11,685 bases of DNA from Porphyrobacter sp. (GTDB lineage Bacteria > Pseudomonadota > Alphaproteobacteria > Sphingomonadales > Sphingomonadaceae): contig JAKFWB010000156.1 of the NCBI GenBank assembly GCA_021732945.1, positions 1 through 11,685 on the forward strand. The letters run 5' to 3'. Below, piece by piece: positions 1 through 7,466 of the stretch. A program made the position numbers and the translations under genes. How positions within the stretch are numbered: position 1 is the stretch's first letter; each line of letters opens with the position of its first letter. Under the pieces are notes generated by a model that saw only the letters and a list, made by a program, of their open reading frames with translations, was not told the DNA's origin and made no database searches.

Positions 1-231
1 GGGGTCGGCGCGGCAGAACAGTTGGCGGTTGAGGTTCGACACCTCGAACACATCGATATCGGCGATCACGAACCGGCCCACCCCTGCGCGCACCAGCGCC
101 ATGAAGGCCGCGCCGCCCATGCCGCCGACGCCGGGGATGAACACGCAAGCCTCGCGCAGTCGCGCCTGCTCCGTCTCGGTCACGAAGCCGCGGTTGCGGG
201 TGGTCATTTCGGCATAGGTGAAGGGTGTCAT
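1..231 (-). CDS. ThiF/E1-like adenylyltransferase, N-terminal part (cut by window edge)
   Basis: This is the first 77 codons of a ThiF/MoeB/E1-superfamily protein; the rest lies beyond base 1. Members of this superfamily adenylate a carboxyl group, often the C-terminus of a ubiquitin-like or sulfur-carrier protein, using ATP. The visible part has a Rossmann nucleotide-binding loop (GVGGMGG, about residues 38-44), then a strand ending IADIDVFEVSNLNRQ with the acidic residue and the Asn-x-x-Arg-Gln signature that binds ATP. The start is the ATG at 231-229, with no strong Shine-Dalgarno. It lies 8 bp after the stop of the upstream gene, so the two are probably cotranscribed and translationally coupled. 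The initial residues (about 1-30) precede the fold and resemble ThiF proteins that are not ThiF or MoeB proper. Superfamily membership is firm, but the substrate is unknown and no sulfur-carrier gene is visible here. Confidence 0.88.
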   Translation of the reverse strand, partial: MTPFTYAEMTTRNRGFVTETEQARLREACVFIPGVGGMGGAAFMALVRAGVGRFVIADIDVFEVSNLNRQLFCRADP

Positions 232-239
232 CGGCGGGC

Positions 240-1181
240 TCACGTTCTGGCTCTGAGGCGGCCATAGGGGCGGCTGGAATCAAGCCATTGGATCAGTGGG
301 ACAAGCAGCGCGCCGGTCAGCAACAGCGCGCCTTGCAAGGCGAGCTGCGGCAGGGCGCTGCGCGGCACGCTGCGCGCGAGGAAGCGGCCGCCTGCGGCCA
401 GATCCAGCGTGCCGATCTGCAACACATCATCCCCGCGCGCGTAATCGAGCTGCGCTTCGCAAAAGGCATTGTAATCGTCGCGGCGATGCTTGGCGGCGAT
501 GGCGAAGGTCTTTTTGAGGTTATCCGACCCGCCGGTGTAAGCGTTGGTGATCACTCCGCGATCGGCATCGAACTCGGCATCAACGCCCACGCCAAAGGCC
601 TCGCGGTGCTCGCGCATGATCTGGTGCGCCAGATGCCGATGGGTGAAGGATTGCGGGGTTGGGCCTTGCCCCGGATAGATATTGCTGAAGGTCTCCGCCA
701 CCATGCCCACCACGGCGGGCACCTGCGTGACGCTGCTGATCCACAGCGGACGCATGCCCTGTCGCAGAAACAGTGCAAAGCAGGTCAGGCCATAGAGAAT
801 CCAGCTCAGCCCCCCGCTGCGCTCCGCCGGATCGACCATCACCAGGCCCAGATGCAGCACAGCCTCGCGCTGCCCGCCGCGGATCACGTCAAGCAAGGGC
901 ATGGCGTTGAAGGCTACCGGCTGACCATCGGCGATGCGAGTGACAAGGGTGATGACGCTGCGGCCCCACGCCATGTCGCCTTCGGCAAACAGTCCGTAGT
1001 CGAGCACCTCTCCGCCAAGGCAGGCGCGCACCACGCTTTCGCATTGCTGCTTGAGAGCGGCGAGCCTGTCATCCGCCAGAGTCACGCCGGGGCGCTCGAC
1101 GATCCACACGCGGTATTCGTGGCTGGCTTTGAAGCTGACCGACAGCGTGTCGCCCACCATCGCCTTGACAACATGAAACAC
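240..1181 (-). CDS. Uncharacterised 313-aa protein with GNAT-like central segment
   Basis: I do not recognise a named family. The protein has 313 residues. Its centre (about residues 106-140, containing HLGLVMVDPAERSGGLSWIL) resembles motif A of GNAT acyltransferases, where a beta strand and V-x-P-x-x-R-x-x-G-L loop bind acyl-CoA. Residues about 276-298 are very hydrophobic and could be a C-terminal membrane anchor or a buried helix, followed by an Arg-rich tail. The start chosen is GTG at 1181-1179, the first start after an in-frame TAG upstream. An ATG seven codons in (residue 8), preceded by AAGG, is an equally plausible start. The stop is 8 bp before the ThiF-like gene, so the pair looks like an operon. 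The coding frame is supported by strong third-position G/C and uninterrupted length. The acyltransferase reading is a weak inference from one motif; a membrane-tethered enzyme acting with the ThiF protein is one possibility. Confidence 0.72.
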   Translation of the reverse strand: MFHVVKAMVGDTLSVSFKASHEYRVWIVERPGVTLADDRLAALKQQCESVVRACLGGEVLDYGLFAEGDMAWGRSVITLVTRIADGQPVAFNAMPLLDVIRGGQREAVLHLGLVMVDPAERSGGLSWILYGLTCFALFLRQGMRPLWISSVTQVPAVVGMVAETFSNIYPGQGPTPQSFTHRHLAHQIMREHREAFGVGVDAEFDADRGVITNAYTGGSDNLKKTFAIAAKHRRDDYNAFCEAQLDYARGDDVLQIGTLDLAAGGRFLARSVPRSALPQLALQGALLLTGALLVPLIQWLDSSRPYGRLRART

Positions 1182-1217
1182 GTGTGCGGCCCCGACGGCA
1201 TTACGCCCTGAAACCGA

Positions 1218-1245
1218 TGACTAGCGCAATATGGTTAAAGGACAA
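1218..1245 (-). promoter_or_regulatory. Possible promoter for the GNAT-like/ThiF gene pair
   Basis: The 96-bp gap between this operon and the end of the lacI-type gene contains an unusually A/T-rich patch. On the minus strand it reads TTGTCC (1245-1240), a 16-bp spacer and TAGTCA (1223-1218), about 37 bp upstream of the GTG start. The -35 match is fair and the -10 match is poor, so this is a weak proposal. I see no convincing terminator for the preceding operon in the gap. Confidence 0.22.
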
Positions 1246-1277
1246 TGTGTGACGCTGCGCGCCAAGGCGTGCGCCTG

Positions 1278-2297
1278 TCAGGCGGTTTCACGCACGATCA
1301 GTTCGGGCGGCAGGATCAGGCTTTCGGTGGTTTCCCCCGCCAGCCGCCGCAGCAGAAGATCCACCAGCCCGCGCGCACCGGCTGCGATATCCTGCCGGAT
1401 GGTCGTGAGCGGGGGCACCGTCTGGCGGGCGATTGGCAGGTCATCGAAGCCCACCAGCTTGATTGCGTCTGGCACCGCCACCCCGCGCTCGCGCAAAGTG
1501 GTAAGGGCCAGCGCAGCCAGCGTGTCGGTGGCGGCGAAGATTCCGTCGATCACCCCGGCATGGGCGGCGAGATGCGCGGCGATTTCCTCGCCAGCGCGCT
1601 CGGGCGAAAGGTGGGTGGGCAGGGCGATGATGTCGGCCCCCATCCGCTGCGCCACATCCTGCGCGCCTGCAAAGCGCGCGGCGAATTCGATGGCGGTGGT
1701 ATCGCCAAGGAAAGCGATCCGCCGCGCGCCTGCCGCAATCAGCCGCTCAGCCGCCATTCGCCCGCCCAGACGGTTGTCGGTGCCGACAACGCAGTGGCGC
1801 TGGCCTTCGGTGTGATTGCCCCATACCACCAGCGGGCCATAGCCATCGGCGACATCCTCGATCCGGTCATATTGATCGGACTGGCCGATCACGATTGCGC
1901 CGTCGATCATGCCCGAACCGATGAACCGGTCGAGCCAATCGGGATCGGTCCCGGGCACTACGCGGCGCAGCATCAGGTCGTATCCCTCGCTGGTCAATTC
2001 ATCGGCCAGGAAGCCCAGCAGGGTCATGAAGAAGGTGTCGGAAATCTGCTGGCGAGTGTCGTGGCCAAGCGGGATGACGACCCCGATCACCCCGGTTTTC
2101 TGGCGACGCAAACCGCTCGCCATCTGGTTGGGGCGAAAGCCGTGTTCGCGTGCTAGCCCTTCGATCTTCTCGCGGGTCTTGGCGTTGACCAGGCTTTTGC
2201 CTGCCAGCGCGCGGCTGACCGTGCCGGGGGAGACGCCTGCCAGCCGCGCCAGATCGGTGATGGTGCGGACTGCGCCCTTGCTATCCCGATCTGCCAT
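1278..2297 (-). CDS. LacI-family transcriptional regulator of the sugar locus
   Basis: This 339-residue cytoplasmic DNA-binding regulator probably represses or activates the adjacent divergent sugar operons in response to a sugar ligand. Residues about 12-32 form the LacI helix-turn-helix (TITDLARLAG then VSPGTVSRALAG). The hinge helix follows at 56-66 (PNQMASGLRR), where Leu63 would be the residue that wedges into the central CG step of an operator. The rest is a periplasmic-binding-protein-like effector domain with family landmarks such as GVIGVVIP (69-76), DGIFAATD and LVGFDDLP. Length is normal for the family. The ATG at 2297-2295 has AAGGA six bases upstream, overlapping the TAA of the MFS gene, so the two genes form an operon. 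Autoregulation through the operators at 3713-3752 follows if that operon starts in the divergent region. The effector (sucrose, fructose or a phosphorylated form) cannot be read from sequence. Confidence 0.95.
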   Translation of the reverse strand: MADRDSKGAVRTITDLARLAGVSPGTVSRALAGKSLVNAKTREKIEGLAREHGFRPNQMASGLRRQKTGVIGVVIPLGHDTRQQISDTFFMTLLGFLADELTSEGYDLMLRRVVPGTDPDWLDRFIGSGMIDGAIVIGQSDQYDRIEDVADGYGPLVVWGNHTEGQRHCVVGTDNRLGGRMAAERLIAAGARRIAFLGDTTAIEFAARFAGAQDVAQRMGADIIALPTHLSPERAGEEIAAHLAAHAGVIDGIFAATDTLAALALTTLRERGVAVPDAIKLVGFDDLPIARQTVPPLTTIRQDIAAGARGLVDLLLRRLAGETTESLILPPELIVRETA

Positions 2298-2305
2298 GCC
2301 GTTCC

Positions 2306-3634
2306 TTACCCTGTTGCCAGTTCCTGCACGCGCGGCTTGCGATGGCCTGCGTCAACCAGCAGCGTAGCCACTGCGCCCACCAGCATCAAGGCACCGCCCA
2401 ACATCAGCACATTGCGCGGGTCCCCGCCCAGCAGCGGGCGGTAGATCAACGGCATGGTGAGCGTCTGGATCAGCATCGGGATGACGATGAACAGGTTGAA
2501 AATGCCCATATAGATGCCGTTGCGCGCCGGCGGGATGCAATCGGCGAGCATCACGTATGTGTTGCCCATCATCCCCGCCCAGCCGATGCCGATGCCCAGC
2601 ATCAGCACGAACAGGGCGGCCGGCGTGGTGATGCCGGGGAGCAGCAGCATGGCGATGCCCGAAGCGGCCAGGCACACCGCATGCACCTGCCGCGCGCCCA
2701 ATCGCGCCACCACCGGGATCAGCACCAATGCGCCCAGAAAGGCGACGAAGTTGTACAGCGCGCCCGCCTGCTGCGTGGTCAGCGTGGCCGCGCGGAAGGC
2801 TGCGCTGGCCGGGTCGCTGGTGTCATACAGGCTGCGGCCCACGGCAAAGGTGATGTATTGCCAGTAAGCGAACATCGCATACCACTGGCACAGCATCGCG
2901 CCTGCCAACTGCTTCATCGGGCGCGGCATTTCGCGGATCGCGTTGGCGATTTCGGCGAAGGTGGCGCGCACGGTGAGCGGCTTTTCGGCAAGTTCGGCCT
3001 GTTCGGCAGCGTCAAGCGGCAGTTCCCGCACCCGGACCACCGACCACACGATGGTGGAGATCGACAGGATCGCGCCGATCACAAAGGCAATCCGCACAAT
3101 CGCCGGAATGCCATTGGCATCGAGCATATCGCGCGCCACGAAAGCCGTCAGCAGCGATGGGGCGAGGTAGGACAGGGTCTGCGCGAGGCCCGTAAAGGCG
3201 CTCTGCGTCAGGAACCCGGTTGATCGCTGATCGGGGGCCAACCGGTCTGCCACATAGGCGCGGTACGGCTCCATCGTGATGTTGTTGCCCGCATCCAGGA
3301 TCCACAGCAGGCTCGCCGCCATCCACAGCGTGCTCGAATAGGGCATGGCGAACAGCGCCAGCGTGCAGATCACCGCGCCGATCAGGAAATAGGGTGTGCG
3401 GCGGCCGAGTCGGGTGTTGGTCCGGTCGCTCATTGCGCCCACGATCGGCTGGATGATCAGACCGGTCATCGGGCCTGCCAGCCACAGCAGTGGCATGCTG
3501 GCCTCGTCTGCGCCAAGGAAGCCGTAGATCGGCCCCATATTGGCCTGTTGCAGCCCGAAACTGAACTGTAGGCCGAAGAAGCCGATGTTCATTTCGATGA
3601 TTCGCAGCAGCGAAAGCCGGGGCTTTTCCGTCAT
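2306..3634 (-). CDS. MFS sugar:cation symporter, sucrose/SLC45-like
   Basis: This 442-residue inner-membrane transporter probably imports sucrose or a related oligosaccharide after it enters the periplasm. About twelve hydrophobic segments are visible. Between TM2 and TM3 is the MFS loop motif in its GPH/SLC45-like form, [13 protein letters not shown] (residues 69-81). It is followed by [18 protein letters not shown] (113-130), a conserved stretch of plant and bacterial sucrose-type symporters. The open frame runs upstream to 3742, but that extension crosses an operator. The ATG at 3634-3632 is preferred because it opens directly onto the typical short cytoplasmic N-terminus, with GGGA upstream. 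It is the first gene of a minus-strand operon with the lacI-type gene 8 bp downstream, and it is divergent from the TonB-dependent receptor. Family is secure; sucrose specificity comes from GH68 and fructokinase neighbours and is an inference. Confidence 0.92.
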   Translation of the reverse strand: MTEKPRLSLLRIIEMNIGFFGLQFSFGLQQANMGPIYGFLGADEASMPLLWLAGPMTGLIIQPIVGAMSDRTNTRLGRRTPYFLIGAVICTLALFAMPYSSTLWMAASLLWILDAGNNITMEPYRAYVADRLAPDQRSTGFLTQSAFTGLAQTLSYLAPSLLTAFVARDMLDANGIPAIVRIAFVIGAILSISTIVWSVVRVRELPLDAAEQAELAEKPLTVRATFAEIANAIREMPRPMKQLAGAMLCQWYAMFAYWQYITFAVGRSLYDTSDPASAAFRAATLTTQQAGALYNFVAFLGALVLIPVVARLGARQVHAVCLAASGIAMLLLPGITTPAALFVLMLGIGIGWAGMMGNTYVMLADCIPPARNGIYMGIFNLFIVIPMLIQTLTMPLIYRPLLGGDPRNVLMLGGALMLVGAVATLLVDAGHRKPRVQELATG

Positions 3635-3712
3635 ATGCGCTTTTCCCGATCCTGTCCCAATACGCCGGTCAATGCCGGGCTGTTGCTTGGAAGTGACATG
3701 TTTCCACGTGAT

Positions 3713-3728
3713 TTGCAAACGTTTGCAA
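3713..3728. promoter_or_regulatory. LacI-type operator O1
   Basis: This is a perfect 16-bp palindrome, TTGCAAACGTTTGCAA, with a central CG step as expected for LacI-family operators. The inner GCAAACGTTTGC matches the core of the known PurR operator. It lies 78 bp upstream of the MFS start and 83 bp upstream of the TonB-dependent receptor gene. Its TTGCAA half-sites resemble -35 hexamers in both directions, so occupancy could block both promoters, although no good -10 partner was found. Confidence 0.88.
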
Positions 3729-3736
3729 GATTCCTG

Positions 3737-3752
3737 TTGCAAACGTTTGCAA
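3737..3752. promoter_or_regulatory. LacI-type operator O2
   Basis: This is an exact second copy of the palindrome TTGCAAACGTTTGCAA, with its centre 24 bp from the first. Eight bases separate the two sites. An exact duplication in an otherwise unrelated intergenic region is strong evidence for function. It is 59 bp upstream of the receptor gene, the right place to repress or activate that promoter. Confidence 0.88.
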
Positions 3753-3799
3753 GAACGCTACGCCTCACATCGTCGTCGCCAGAGAAGCGCGAATTCGAG

Positions 3800-3804
3800 A
3801 GGAG
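3800..3804 (+). promoter_or_regulatory. Strong Shine-Dalgarno deciding the TonB-receptor start
   Basis: AGGAG sits seven bases before the ATG at 3812. It fixes that start, although the reading frame stays open back to 3635 through the operators. The signal peptide begins exactly at this ATG. Confidence 0.9.
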
Positions 3805-3811
3805 ATATACC

Positions 3812-6289
3812 ATGAAACTGCGTATCGCGCTTTGCGCAAGTGTAGCCCTGTGCGGCCTCACCATACCGACTTTCACCCCGGCCTTTGCTCAGGACAACGC
3901 GGCTGGCGAAGCTGCTGAGGCTGACGTTGGCGAAATTATCGTCACCGCCGTTGCCCGCGGGCAGAACCGGATCGAAAGCTCTGTCTCGGTCAGCACCATC
4001 GGCGCTGAAACACTTACCAATCTTGCTGCGCCGTCTTCGGCAGATCTCATCCGCCAGATCCCCGGCATCCGTTCGGAAGCTTCGGGCGGCGAAGGCAACG
4101 CCAACATTGCAGTGCGCGGTATCCCGGTTTCGACCGGCGGTGCGCGCTACATCCAGTTGCAGGAAGATGGCCTGCCGATCCTCGAATTCGGCGACATCAT
4201 CTTTGGCAATGCCGACAATTTCCTGCGCGCTGACCGTTCGGTCGCCCGGGTTGAAGCGGTGCGCGGTGGTTCGGCTTCGACCTTTGCGTCGAACGCACCG
4301 GGCGCGGTGATCAACTTCATCTCCAAGACCGGCAAGCAGGAAGGCGGCGCCATTCAGGGCTCTGTCGGCCTCGACTTTGAAAGCTATCGGCTCGATTTCG
4401 ATTACGGCGCGCCGCTGGCCGACGATCTCTATTTCCACGTCGGTGGTTTCTACCGCACCGGCGAAGGCCCGCGCGACATCGGCTATAACGGCTATGACGG
4501 CGGCCAGATCAAAGCCAACATCACCAAGGAATTTGACGGCGGCTACATCCGCTTCACCGGCAAGTATCTCGACGACAAGACCCCCACCATCCTGCCCCAA
4601 CCGGTGCGGGTGGGCGGCACCAATGGCAACCCTGATTATCAGGCAATTGCCGGGTTCGATCCGCGCACCGATTCGCTCTACAGCCCGTTCCTGACCCCGC
4701 AGGTCACGCTGGATGGCGGCAACAACCAGACCAGCTTTGATTTCCGCGATGGTCTTTCGGTGCAAAGCCTGGCCTTCGGGATCGAGAGCGAGATCGACGT
4801 GGGCGGCGGCTGGACGCTGACCAACCGTTTCCGCTTTGCCGACAATTCGGGCAGCTTCCAGTCGCCCTTCCCGGCGGGTGTGGATTCGGCGCAGGCCGTT
4901 GCCAACAGCATCGGCGGCGCGGGTTCGAGCATCGTCTTCGCCAGCGGCCCGAACTCCGGTCAGGCGGCCAACGCGGCCAATATCGGCGGCAATGGGCTGC
5001 TGACCAATGTGGTGGTGTTCAACGTCCGTCTGAACAGCCTCGACAATGTCACCAATGATTTTCGCATCAACAAGGCGTTCGACTTCGGCGGCGGCACGGC
5101 CAATTTCACCAGCGGCTTCTACCTGTCGCGCCAGTCGATCAACACCGATTGGCTGTGGACCAGCCACGTTCAAACCGTGCAGGGTGATGGGCAGGCCGTG
5201 CTGGTTGATATCCGCAATGCCGCCGGGCAATTGGTCACCCAGAACGGCACTGTCGGCTTTGGCGCCAGCTTCTTCGGCAATTGCTGCCGCCGGAACTATG
5301 ATGTCGATTACAGCACCTATGCGCCCTTTGCGTCGCTGTCGCTGGAACTGGATCGCCTGACGCTGGATGCCAGCGTGCGTTACGATTATGGCGATGCCAG
5401 CGGCACGATCACCGGATCAGACACCGGTTTTGGCAACGGGATTGCTGCGGTCGATATTGATCGCAATGGCATCATCAGCCCGGCTGAGGCCCAGACGAGC
5501 ATCCTGCCGCTCGGCAATGCGCGTCCGGTGAATTATGATTTCGACTACTTCAGCTTCTCGCTGGGAGCAAACTACCTGTTGACCGATGATCTGGGCGTGT
5601 TTGCGCGCTACAGTCAGGGCGGCCGCCACACCGCCGATCGCAGCCTGTTCTCGCCTGCGGTCAGCACCACCGATGGCAGCCTGCCGGGCGGCGATGCGGG
5701 CGTGGTTGCTTCAGTCGATCAGGTGGAGGTGGGTCTGAAGTATCAGGCCAATGGCCTGTCGCTGTTCGCCACCGGGTTCTTTGCCAAGACGGCGGAAACC
5801 AACGTCGAGATCGCCCCGCTCGAACTGTTTGACACCGAGTATGAGGCATACGGGATCGAGCTTGAAGGTGCCTATCGCACCGGCGGCTTCACTCTGTCGG
5901 CCGGGGCGACCTGGACCGATTCGGAGATTGTCGGGGCGCTGGATACCAGCACCATCGGCAACACCCCGCGCCGCCAGGCCGATTTCATCTATCAGGCGAC
6001 CGCGCAATACGAAGCCGATCTGTTCACGTTGGGCGCGAATATCGTCGGCACCACTGACAGCTTCACAGCGGATAGCAATCAGCTGGAACTGCCTGCCTAT
6101 GCGCAGGTCAACGCCTTCCTCGCCGTGCGCCCGATTGACCGGGTCGAGGTGGGACTGAATGCCCAGAACCTGTTCAACGCCACGGGCTATACCGAGGCGG
6201 AAGAAGGTTCGATCCCGGCCAACGGACTTGTCCGCGCGCGTTCGATCGCGGGCCGGACGGTACTCGCATCGGTGCGGTTCGACTTCTGA
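3812..6289 (+). CDS. TonB-dependent outer-membrane receptor for sucrose/fructosides
   Basis: This 825-residue outer-membrane active transporter uses TonB-ExbBD energy to take up a ligand. Here the ligand is probably sucrose or a fructo-oligosaccharide, judged by neighbours. Residues 1-27 form a signal peptide ending AFA before Gln27. A TonB-box-like EIIVTA lies at 41-46, the plug domain covers about 55-175 (LIRQIPGIR, VRGIP, VARVEAVRGG, APGAVINFISKTG), and the remainder is a beta-barrel ending in Phe (VRFDF), as needed for BAM assembly. Barrel strands alternate with long Gly/Asn/Asp-rich loops. Two oddities stand out: an EF-hand-like loop at residues 548-559 and a vicinal Cys pair at 491-492. 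It is divergent from the MFS gene, downstream of two LacI operators, and followed by a hairpin terminator before the GH68 gene. Family is certain; the ligand is inferred. Confidence 0.96.
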   Translation: MKLRIALCASVALCGLTIPTFTPAFAQDNAAGEAAEADVGEIIVTAVARGQNRIESSVSVSTIGAETLTNLAAPSSADLIRQIPGIRSEASGGEGNANIAVRGIPVSTGGARYIQLQEDGLPILEFGDIIFGNADNFLRADRSVARVEAVRGGSASTFASNAPGAVINFISKTGKQEGGAIQGSVGLDFESYRLDFDYGAPLADDLYFHVGGFYRTGEGPRDIGYNGYDGGQIKANITKEFDGGYIRFTGKYLDDKTPTILPQPVRVGGTNGNPDYQAIAGFDPRTDSLYSPFLTPQVTLDGGNNQTSFDFRDGLSVQSLAFGIESEIDVGGGWTLTNRFRFADNSGSFQSPFPAGVDSAQAVANSIGGAGSSIVFASGPNSGQAANAANIGGNGLLTNVVVFNVRLNSLDNVTNDFRINKAFDFGGGTANFTSGFYLSRQSINTDWLWTSHVQTVQGDGQAVLVDIRNAAGQLVTQNGTVGFGASFFGNCCRRNYDVDYSTYAPFASLSLELDRLTLDASVRYDYGDASGTITGSDTGFGNGIAAVDIDRNGIISPAEAQTSILPLGNARPVNYDFDYFSFSLGANYLLTDDLGVFARYSQGGRHTADRSLFSPAVSTTDGSLPGGDAGVVASVDQVEVGLKYQANGLSLFATGFFAKTAETNVEIAPLELFDTEYEAYGIELEGAYRTGGFTLSAGATWTDSEIVGALDTSTIGNTPRRQADFIYQATAQYEADLFTLGANIVGTTDSFTADSNQLELPAYAQVNAFLAVRPIDRVEVGLNAQNLFNATGYTEAEEGSIPANGLVRARSIAGRTVLASVRFDF

Positions 6290-6307
6290 TCGCTGCACCG
6301 TACCAAA

Positions 6308-6349
6308 GGGCTGGCCGCCCATCTCCCCCCGGACGGCCAGCCCCATTTT
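6308..6349 (+). terminator. Hairpin terminator or attenuator after the receptor gene
   Basis: Starting 19 bp after the receptor stop, GGGCTGGCCG (6308-6317) and CGGCCAGCCC (6334-6343) form a perfect 10-bp GC-rich stem around a 16-base loop. CATTTT follows. The T run is short, so termination may be partial. That would lower expression of the GH68 and kinase genes relative to the receptor. Confidence 0.72.
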
Positions 6350-6380
6350 CCAGATGACGATTACGGGAATATCGGCAGCC

Positions 6381-7466
6381 ATGACGACCGCCTGGACCGC
6401 TCAGGATGTAGGCCGGATTGTTCCGGGTGCGGCGGCGCTGATCCCACCGATCACGGCGGCGGACCGATCAGGGCTCGATCCGGCGCGGCTCTATTGGGAT
6501 ATGTGGCCGGTGCAGGACGCTGCCGGACAGCGCGCTGTCATCGCCGGGCGCGACATGTGGATGGCCCTGACCGCGCCTGATCGCGGCGATCCGGCGCTCC
6601 GGCATTTTGAAGCGAAGATCCACTGGATTGAGCGGCTAGGCACGTCTTGGGTCGATCTTGGCCCGGTCTTGCCTGACTTTGCCGTGCCATATGAGCGCGA
6701 ATGGGCGGGTTCTGCGCTGCTTGATGATGGCGTTATGACGCTGTTCTTCACGGCGGCAGGCACTGCGGCACGCTCGGGCGGGTACCAGCAGGAATTGTGG
6801 GCCAGCAGCGCGCCGCTTGGCGCGGATGGGTGGCCGGACGGATGGTCGATCCCCGCCCCGGTGATCACCGGCTATGGCCCGCACTACATGCCCGCCGATG
6901 CCCACGAAGGCGAAGCCGGCAAGATCAAGGCGTTTCGCGATCCGGCCTATTTTCGCGATCCCGCCGATGGCACGGAATATCTCGCCTTCACCGCATCGCT
7001 TGGCCAGTCCGACAATGCCCACAACGGCGCCTTCGGATTGGCGGTTAGGGGGCCTCTAGGGTGGGTCTTGACCCCCCCCTGCCTGCACGCAGACGGCGTT
7101 AACAACGAGTTAGAGCGCGCGCATCTGGTGTTTCACGGGAAACACTACTACGCTTTCTGGTCAACGCAGACGGCCACTTTCGCGCCGGGCCTGCGTCATG
7201 CACCGGGGGGCTTGTACGGAATGGTGGCAGATAGCATGGCGGGCCCGTGGCGGCCGCTGAATGGCAGCGGGCTGGTGCTTGCCAACCCGGCGGATTGCCC
7301 GCAGCAGACCTATAGCTGGTATGTCGATGCGGATTTGACGGTGTGCAGCTTTGTCGACGTCTTGCCCGATGGCAGCTTCGGCGGCGTGCCAGCGCCGCTG
7401 GTCCAGCTGGTGCTGGACGGCGATCATGCGCAGGTGAAAGCCCTGCATCCCGCAGGCGCTGCCTGA
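6381..7466 (+). CDS. GH68 family sucrase (levansucrase/invertase type), cytoplasmic
   Basis: This 361-residue GH68 enzyme cleaves sucrose to glucose and fructose, with possible fructosyl transfer. The catalytic set is visible. Asp40 in YWDMWP is the nucleophile, Asp187 in FRDP is the transition-state stabiliser, and Glu245 in NNELERAH is the acid/base. Further matches to Zymomonas GH68 sucrase include GGLYGMVAD and PLNGSGLVL. There is no signal peptide, which fits hydrolysis of imported sugar, though some GH68 enzymes are exported without a classical one. The start is the ATG at 6381; an ATG nine codons earlier (6354) is possible, and both have weak ribosome sites. Length is at the short end of the family. 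Two substitutions are unusual: Ala109 where Bacillus SacB has Ser164 in the EWSG motif, and Gln263 where SacB has Arg360 and Zymomonas enzymes His. Rare codons are frequent. The stop overlaps the kinase start. Confidence 0.93.
   Translation: MTTAWTAQDVGRIVPGAAALIPPITAADRSGLDPARLYWDMWPVQDAAGQRAVIAGRDMWMALTAPDRGDPALRHFEAKIHWIERLGTSWVDLGPVLPDFAVPYEREWAGSALLDDGVMTLFFTAAGTAARSGGYQQELWASSAPLGADGWPDGWSIPAPVITGYGPHYMPADAHEGEAGKIKAFRDPAYFRDPADGTEYLAFTASLGQSDNAHNGAFGLAVRGPLGWVLTPPCLHADGVNNELERAHLVFHGKHYYAFWSTQTATFAPGLRHAPGGLYGMVADSMAGPWRPLNGSGLVLANPADCPQQTYSWYVDADLTVCSFVDVLPDGSFGGVPAPLVQLVLDGDHAQVKALHPAGAA

Noticed and set aside
225..1211. 328-codon plus-strand frame opposite the GNAT-like gene
   Set aside because: The protein is low in hydrophobic pattern and rich in Gln, His and Arg. 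The minus-strand reading has a normal composition and fits the operon with the ThiF gene.
1255..1290. GC-rich dyad at the end of the lacI-type gene considered as a terminator
   Set aside because: Arms are four to six bases, overlap the stop codon, and no T tract follows on the minus strand.
3789..3814. GAATTC and GGAGATATACCATG resemble cloning-vector DNA (EcoRI site plus phage T7 gene 10-type ribosome site)
   Set aside because: The flanking sequence is continuous with native operators on one side and the receptor signal peptide on the other. A strong natural ribosome site explains the match.
3758..5230. 490-codon open frame antisense to the receptor gene
   Set aside because: Its product shows no domain or signal pattern, and the sense strand encodes an unmistakable TonB-dependent receptor. 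Long antisense frames are common in high-GC DNA.
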